Of a stretch of DNA of 64,000 bases, positions 56,661 to 64,000 are shown piece by piece. Made by a program: the position numbers and the translations under genes. The stretch is from Endocalyx cinctus (Eukaryota; Ascomycota; Sordariomycetes; Amphisphaeriales; Apiosporaceae): assembly GCA_001600455.1 (NCBI GenBank), contig BCKC01000008.1, forward strand, positions 1-64,000, written 5' to 3'. Positions within the stretch are counted from its first letter, which is position 1. Every line of letters starts with the position of its first letter. The notes beneath the pieces were generated by a model. The model was not told the origin of the DNA and did no database searches. It saw nothing but the letters and a program-made list of their open reading frames with translations.

Positions 56661-59600
56661 ATGAGTCAGCCACCAGATTCAGTGTCGCGGACGGCGACAA
56701 GAGCGTCAATAGCCTCGTCGAACCTATCTCGGTCATTCATCTCTAGGGCTCTCACACGCAGAGAAACCAACCGGAGCGAGTCTGGCGAAGGTGACATAAA
56801 AGGTCCGCTAGGCCTTACAACTGTTCATGAGCCTGAAAACGGAGCGATTATCGATCTCATATTTGTCCATGGGCTAAATGGCGGATCTCAGAGCACCTGG
56901 TCGAAGGGCGGCGAGTCTACCTTTTGGCCGCGAGAGTGGTTGAGTCAGGATGATGCCTTCAAAGACATTCGCATACATACCTTCGGCTACTCTTCGTCTG
57001 TTAAAGAGGCGTCGGTACTAAATATTCAAGATTTTGCTAATAATCTTCTCTCTTTTATTCATCATTCCCCTATTACAACATCTGCGGAATCGGTATGTTG
57101 CGCTACGTTACGTTATGTTTTCTCTATTGTTACTTTTGTCATTCCTTGAACCAAATTACTGATATGATATTTACTACTCAAAGCCCCCGATCATCTTTCT
57201 GGGCCATAGTATGGGAGGTTTGGTCATCAAGAAGGCATATATCCTTAGCCAGCAGAATCCTCAATATTCAAACATCGCCAAGCGTGTGCGGGCCATCTTT
57301 TTCCTCGCAACTCCTCATCAAGGGGCAGGCATTTCACAGCTACTTAGCCGTTTGCTTTCGGTGACTCTTAGTTCGAAACAGTTTGTCAATGAGCTTGACC
57401 CCGATTCGGCCATTCTCCAGACGATAAATGAGGAGTTTCCAAGGTATTCCAGCGACCTACAATTGTTCTCTTTTTACGAAACGCAGCCAATGTATTACGG
57501 CTTAGGTCGAGGCCTCATTGTTGAGAAGCATTGCGCAGTTATGAACTATCCTAACGAGCGCCGCACGTACCTGGACGCTAATCACCGCGACGTTGCTCGA
57601 TATGCGTCGCCGAACGAACCATCATATATCCTGATAAGAAATGCATTGGCTACTACTATCGAAAGCTTCCGCGATTCGATGGAATCGAGTAAACAGGAAC
57701 TCGAGCAAGATGATATTCTGGGTCTAGTGCGCTTCTTGGGCGTATCAAGTGCACCCGAGGACGATTTCATGATCCATGATTCACAGAAGCTTCCAGGGTC
57801 TTGTCAATGGCTGATCTTGAAGGATACGTTCCAACAATGGCGAGATACCATGGGATCCAAGACTTTGTGGCTCCGAGGTAGACCTGGGACCGGAAAAAGC
57901 GTTTTGTCTTCTCACGTATTAACGCATCTACGAGGGTTAAGCGTCGACTGCGCGTACTTCTTTTTTCGGGATGGAGATAATTCCAAATCTAGCGCCAACG
58001 CCTTTTTGCGTTCGATAGCCTTGCAAATGGCGATGTTACACCCAGAAATATTAGCATGCGTGGGGAGACTTACGAACAATTGGAAGGATGCCGCCATTGA
58101 CAAAATTGACCATGGTCCAGTGTGGAGACGAGTATTCGCGTCAGGCATATTGAAGATCAAGCTTCACAAGCCCCAGTACTGGATCATTGACGCGTTGGAT
58201 GAATGTAAAGATGGTACCGAACTGGCCATGTTTTTGAGAAAAGTACAGGAGACGTGGCCTGTCTGTATCATGATCACATCACGAGCGGCTAGTGAAAAAT
58301 ACTTCACTCGTTCCAATTCTTCCATAGAGGTCCTCTCTGAGGCTATACTCGAAGACAACAAATCGGACATTGCTGCATATCTAAACGCGAACCTTCAGAA
58401 TTTACCAGGAGCAAACACTAGAGCGCAACAGCAACTAGCTAATAGAATTTTGCAGAATTCGAGCGGTTGTTTCCTGTGGGTTAATTTAGTCTTGAGAGAA
58501 CTCCGTCAGGTACATACCTCTGGGGAGATCGATCAAGTTTTAGACAACAATTCTTCAAATATGGACGCGGTATATGCTCGAGTCCTCGACGACATGTCTC
58601 GTGCGAAATTTGGTAAAGATCTTGCCAAGAGCATTTTGATATGGACTACGACCGCTTACAGGCCATTATCAACCGAGGAACTTCACTATGCCATTCAGAA
58701 AGACATCAACGACTCGATTGATGACGTGGCAAAGTCGATTAGTACGTGTTGTGGCAACCTCATTTATATTGACAAGTCAAATAAGGTACAGCTGGTTCAT
58801 CTGACTGTACGTGAATACTTGACCCGTAAAGATATTCACTCAGAGTTCAGCATTGAAAGACCAGTTGCGCATAAGAGGCTGGCCTTGATCTGTCTACAGG
58901 CACTTATGGGAAATTCCAATGGGCCACGAAGGGGTCCAAGGGGAAGAGGATCTAATACAGATAGCATGATGCAAGATACTTCGTCGCTTCGTGATTACGC
59001 ATCTACCTATCTGTTTCAGCACCTCCTTCAGGTTCGATCCACCGATAAAGAGGTGTTCATGGAATTAGCGAAATTTCTAGGATCGCAAGAGGTCCTCGGG
59101 TGGATTGAGAAGCTAGCCGCGAGTTCAGATTTGCAGCGTGTCTACCAGGCTGGAAAGAATTGTCTGGCTCTAGTTGATCGTCGAGTACAACATTCCCCAC
59201 CTATCGGCCTTCAGAAACAAATTGACATGATCGAACGCTGGGGAAATGATTTGATAAGGCTTGTCAACAAGTTCGGCAAGCAGCTGGTTCAGTATCCATC
59301 GTCAATCCGTCACCTTATCCCTCCATTCTGCCCCCTTGATTCCGCCTTGAGAAAGCAATTCGTCAATTCATACCGCGGACTTAGCGTACAAGGCCCCTTT
59401 TCACGGACGTGGGACGACTGTTTATCAACTTTGAGCTTTCCTAGAACCTCAAAGCCGACAGATATTGTATCTGCGAACAAACACACAGCTCTTGCTTTAT
59501 CGAATGGGTAAGCCAGTTCAATTAAGTAGCCGCCTATTCCATTTCCGTTTGTAATGAGCTTACTCAATACTGACCGAACAAAAGGAACGTGATTATATAT

Positions 59601-61709
59601 GATAATAGCACATTATTAGAAGATCAAAGATTTAAACACGGCGAGCCGGTTTGGAGTATTGCCTTCAGCGAGGGCGAGACATTTCTCGCAACTGGGGGAG
59701 CGAAGAGGGTCAGAATATGGGAGCTCGAATCGGGAACAGAAATTGCTCAGTTCACCATCCCAGCCTTATCTATGGCCCTAGCTTTTGCGGAGGAGAACTC
59801 CCTACTCATGATCGCACTTAAAAATAACACGGTTATGTATTGGGATGTTACGAATAGTTGTGCCCAAGACGAGGCTATCGGCTGGCTGGGCGAATGCAGC
59901 GAGGACGAAGCCCACCTGCGATTAAAAAGGCCCACTCTAGCTGCTTTCAGCATCGAGCAGGGTCTTCTCGGTGTCATATACCGTGGAGAACATATTCTTC
60001 TCTGGAGTCTCAACGAAGGCTGTTTATTCGACATGTACGAGAAGGACTGTGGCTCCCGAAGGTTCGGTTTGGGCGTCCCAGCGGATGGCTCCACTACAGT
60101 CTGGTCGATCGCCTTCAGTAGAACAGAGTACGAAAGTCTCTTAGTAGCGGCGTATTCCGATGGTGATGTTGTCGTATTTGATACTGACACGGGCGAGAGA
60201 CTCGGCGCTGTCCAGGGAGTCAACGCCCTCACCGTATCCTGCTCCCCCGACGGTCGTACCCTAGCCACTGCGGATTCCCAAGGAACCATTCACCTGTTTG
60301 ACCTCCGATCGCTGAAATTTATCTACAAATTATCATTCGACACCGACGCGTTACGAACCAAGCGGCTAACATTTACTGAAGACAACTTACGGCTGTTGGA
60401 TATACGTGGTAATCAGTTTAGAGTGTGGGATCCCACCGTCCTTCTTCGCCAAGAGTTCGAAGACGCAAACAGCGATACAATATCCGTATCCACAAGTCCT
60501 CAGGAATTCAGCTACGGCACCAACGAGGGTGCTCAGATTACCAGTATTGTGTGCATGCGCAAGGCACCGGTCGTGGTGTGCGGCGGCGAAGACGGCTGTA
60601 TCCATCTGAACGACATCGCGGGTGCGCCACAGAGTCAACTCCTTTTCACGCAGACTCCAAACTGTGCTATTACTGTGCTGCACTGGGATGACGACTCCGA
60701 TATCCTAACGTGCTGTGATATAGCTGGAAGAGTAACAACTCGGAAGATCACCCGGGACCGAAAGTCGACATGGACTCTCGGTGACCCTATTGCCGACTTG
60801 CGCACTGAGGCGGCTGTATCTCAGGTTCTTACCTCTGGAGAGGGGGGGAAATTACTGATATCCACCGAGTCTCACGATACGTTATGGGACTTGGGGGCTG
60901 GTTGCGTCGTCTTAGGATCACCCTACGTCTCGCGTATCGACGGATCGTCGAAACCACGTTGGATTACGCTACCGGGCAACCAGAAATACTTGCTGCGGTT
61001 AGAAACGGGCGCCGCCTCCGTGTACCGGTGGGACACGTTACAGAAAGTTCGTTCAATACGGCTGCAAACGGCGGTGAACGGTTTACCCGTTCAAGTCGAT
61101 TATGTATCGACTTTCCAGCACCAGCAATACTTTGCGACAATCCAAGGAGGAAACACGACCTTGGCCGGTTCTCATCTCAATTTCCAAGTATGGGACTTTA
61201 GAGACTTCATTCTTGATCCCATAATGCCAGAAATGGAGGGATCGGAGCAAACTACAGACGAGCCCGTCATCACGGCGAACCCTTGTTTTACGCCGCACGG
61301 GCTAGGGGTCAAGATAGACGCGGTCCTCGGGATATCCAATGACCGAGTCGTCTTCTTGGGGGCTAATAACTGGGTCTACTCAGCCGAGATCAGTTCCCCT
61401 CAGCCCGGCGGATCATCCTACGAGGAGGATCGGGAGCCGATATCGCCGACCTCGTCTGCGCGCACTACGCCTTCCACTGTTGCGCGCCGGCACTTTTTCT
61501 TCCCGGACGACTGGTCTAGCTTGGTGCACCGGATCCTCGTCCAGCTGCGCCGCAGCGGGGAGATCGTCTTCGCCAGGCGATCTGATATCATGGTAATACG
61601 CCGCGGCCTGGAAGTCAGCGAGAACGGCATGGTCGGGGGCCACAGGATGAACATCCCCTGGCGTATACATGACAAGAGACCGGCGGATAAAAGGCATATT
61701 ACTGTGTAA
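56661..61709 (+). CDS. NLR-like protein: alpha/beta-hydrolase - NACHT - WD40
   Basis: Exons 56661-57092, 57184-59507 and 59585-61709 give 1626 aa. The N-terminal domain (about 60-300) is a serine-hydrolase fold of the SesB/DUF676 type: LIFVHGLNGG, then GHSMGGLVIKKAY directly after the first splice (nucleophile Ser), and FLATPHQGAG. The NTPase part has Walker A RGRPGTGKSVL at about 376-383 and Walker B YWIIDALDECKD at about 475-486, followed by the helical section with HLTVREYL. From about 920 the third exon encodes WD40-type repeats (VWSIAFSEGETFLATGGAKRV, TVSCSPDGRTLATADSQGTI). This tripartite plan is that of fungal NLRs acting in allorecognition or defence: a sensor of repeats, an oligomerising NACHT and an effector hydrolase. 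The repeats are divergent, not the near-identical fast-evolving kind. All key residues are intact. Confidence 0.93.
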
Positions 61710-64000
61710 GAGTTGCGGTCGTAACTATTCTGGCTTTGCATTTTATTTTGGAGTTTTGGGGAAAGGTTTTGCATATGACAAGATTTAAGGGGAATGAACT
61801 GAATGAAATTGATCTGAACTGAAGTTTGTCCAAGACTGATACCAATCACCAAGGCATCAAGTTAGATCTTGCTTGTCCGTCCCATCTTTATTAGATAGAT
61901 AACCTAGAGTGAACGTCGGTGTTAATAGGTGTGACTCTGTAGTGATGAAATAAGTTCATATTCCTATTTTCTCCCTATAGGGGTGTAAGAAGATTGGAAT
62001 ACCATTACACGAAACATATGCAATTCTTATCGCTAGATGGGATTTCTATCTATGCTGTAATTGAATTGCTTTTGCTGAGTGACTGGATAGGCTGAGCCTC
62101 TACGGCCCCCTTTAATTTTACCCGAGAAACATAAAAAAGCATTGTATGGTTCACGATTGTTTGGGTTGCCTCAAGCTGGCTGTGTTTCTTAAAACAAACA
62201 CAGCCTGTCTGCCTGTTTATGGGAAGGGGTTCTTTTCTTTTTCTTTGTCGAGAGAACCAATCATATGATATTTTGGTTTCGTGTATTTCTCTAGGGCAGC
62301 GCAGGGCTAAATCTCTGAGTGTGGTACACTAAAGTAGGCACTAAATTAGCGCCTATTCTATCCGTACAGCCGCCGAATACCTCCAAATGTTCCCCCTCGA
62401 TGATGATGTCGTGCATTGACGAGTGTGGGGAAGAAAAGGCTTGGATTGTGTAATAAACTACACTGAATCAAGTAGGTAAATGTAAATAGTGGACTTTGTG
62501 GTTATACGTACACTTGGTTTAGTTGACTTAGCAATTCTTTTTCTTTTCAAGAACTTGGAGTTTTTCTTTTTTTATGTCATCGTCTTGAATTTGTGAATAC
62601 GATGATGACGATGATAATGATGATGAACTTGGAAAATTGGAAGGGTCATCACCTCTGCCTGCCGGTGCCTGCTTGAGATTCCGCGCTAGGGCGGAAAAGA
62701 AAAGGTACCTATATTTGTTTTGTACGATAATATTGCCCAGGGGCTTCATCGGATACCTGCTTTAGCTTGACGGCTCCAGTTCGTGCACATGGCACGGCCA
62801 GGTTTAGAAATTTCAAACCATAAAACCATACAATGGTAGAAATTCGACTACGTCCGAAATGGTTCAACATTGGATGGGTATCGGGTAGGACGGGACAAGG
62901 TCAATCATCGATCAAAATTTCCCTGGTTGTCGGAGCTTGTTTGAATGATTCTCATAATACTTTGTACTCCGTACTCCGTAATGATGATCAAGTCATCAGC
63001 TAGCTTTCCCGAATCTCACTCTTAATCTTAAACAAAGAACAAAACTTAGTTGACCCAATCAAGTGAAGGGCGGCTTTCAGCCCTTGTCGAATTTGATACA
63101 ATGTAACGGCAAAGATGGCGAAGAAAGAAAATAAAGGGTGCCACGGGTGTCTTGTACCGTATGCTTTTGCAAAGTAAACCCTGCCACAAAACGGCATTTT
63201 TCTCTCTCTTTTTCGAAGGCTGTACACCAGTGAATTATCTTGCATTAGGCTCGAAGGCTGAATTTTGGGTACAAAGAAAAAAAAAAAAAAAGCAATGAAG
63301 AGAGAGAGAAAAAAAAAAGGGGGGTACAACCATTCATTATTCACATTTTCTTTCCGAACCCCAATATTTAATACTGGGTAAAAATGGATATATAATGAAA
63401 CATAAAATCAGAAAACCCTAAAAGATGGATTACTTTGTAGCTGAATATACAAAATATATGGATGATTATAGTACAGAGTACATAATACTAAATAGGCTTG
63501 AAACATCAGGTATGTAGGTACTTTGTACTTTGTATAATAATAAATTTTAACTCAACTTAACTCAACTCAAATCAATAACGCGCTTGGATAATTGTCTCCC
63601 GGTCCTTCCAGATGTCATAGCTTTTAAAATAACCGTTTTAGGTAAAATGTGTAGCGCTGACAGGTCACCCAGAGCCGAACAATAGTGTACTGGCGGGTAT
63701 TAGCCGACCGACCGACCTAACCGACCTACAGTAAATAACAGTACGTGCAGATAACTACTGTACCTAATTACTTAGGTGTGTACGTGTACACTAATGTATA
63801 CTCTTAAGTACTACAGCTATTATTAGGTGGGAGTTTAGCGTATACGGTACATAGTCTGCATCAGTTACCGGTGTTGTTAGTATTATAATACAGTACAATA
63901 CAGTACATAAATACCTAATTAAGGCATTATAGTGAATAATAATAATTACTTACCTAAGTACTAGGTAAACGTCTCAAGTTAATTCTTCGTTATGGATCTC
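61710..64000. other. gene-free right end
   Basis: No supported gene in 2.3 kb. Includes a hairpin at 62178-62205, short direct repeats (GTACTCCGTACTCCG near 62966, CAACTTAACTCAACTC near 63553, CCGACCGACC near 63706) and many GTAC/CCTA words. The frame at 63000-63344 (minus) is not convincing. Confidence 0.5.
62178..62205. repeat. perfect 10-bp inverted repeat with 8-nt loop
   Basis: GGCTGTGTTT, CTTAAAAC, AAACACAGCC. The arms are fully complementary. It lies about 470 bp beyond the NLR stop codon. Confidence 0.85.

Noticed and set aside
63000..63344. 114-aa minus-strand frame with a hydrophobic start
   Set aside because: The hydrophobic part comes from A/T and GA homopolymers; no homology or gene context.
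1..64000. CRISPR array or bacterial-type operon
   Set aside because: No regularly spaced direct repeats with unique spacers; the introns and gene families are fungal.

Overview
The window reads as nuclear DNA of a filamentous ascomycete (Pezizomycotina, probably a Sordariomycete). The evidence is short (50-170 bp) GT-AG introns with GTRNGT donors, a Ty3/gypsy chromovirus, HET-domain and NACHT-WD40 genes, a fungal Cbp4, and wide AT-rich or homopolymer-rich spacers. I find no tRNA, rRNA or CRISPR array. All gene models below were joined by hand from reading frames and splice signals; I could run no alignments.

Layout. 1-4.6 kb: 3' part of an apparently intact chromodomain gypsy element, its 3' LTR, an AT-rich spacer, and an inverted solo LTR with a 5-bp target-site duplication. 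6-17 kb: housekeeping genes (a DUF1348/NTF2-like protein, an RGS-membrane protein like Rax1, pantothenate kinase, and a mitochondrial D-lactate dehydrogenase on the opposite strand). 16.8-24.3 kb: a 7.4-kb stretch with no recognisable gene. 24.3-44.3 kb: ribosomal protein eS4, a SET-domain lysine methyltransferase, a DCAF11-like WD40 protein, the tiny translocon subunit Sss1/Sec61-gamma, a glycine-rich RRM protein, a DUF7704-like membrane protein, a double telobox-Myb protein (Tay1/Teb1 type) and the complex III assembly factor Cbp4. 45-64 kb: an accessory-looking region with a HET-domain protein, decayed P450 and GMC-oxidoreductase fragments, a DHA1 MFS transporter, a fructosamine/ketosamine kinase, and a large NLR-type gene (alpha/beta-hydrolase-NACHT-WD40).

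How the genes relate. The central genes are ordinary and scattered, with no operon logic; several pairs are convergent (PanK/DLD, DCAF11/Sss1, RRM/DUF7704, Myb/Cbp4). The right end combines a HET protein and an NLR-like protein, both classes linked to allorecognition or immunity in fungi, with remnants of oxidative metabolism genes and an efflux pump. This suggests a rapidly evolving, partly decayed island.

The most unusual signals are in the retrotransposon. Its polyprotein carries four successive HHCC integrase-type zinc modules, all with the same H-x29-C-x2-C spacing, where one is normal. It also has an antisense ORF encoding a Zn2Cys6-like cysteine cluster plus a coiled coil between pol and the polypurine tract.
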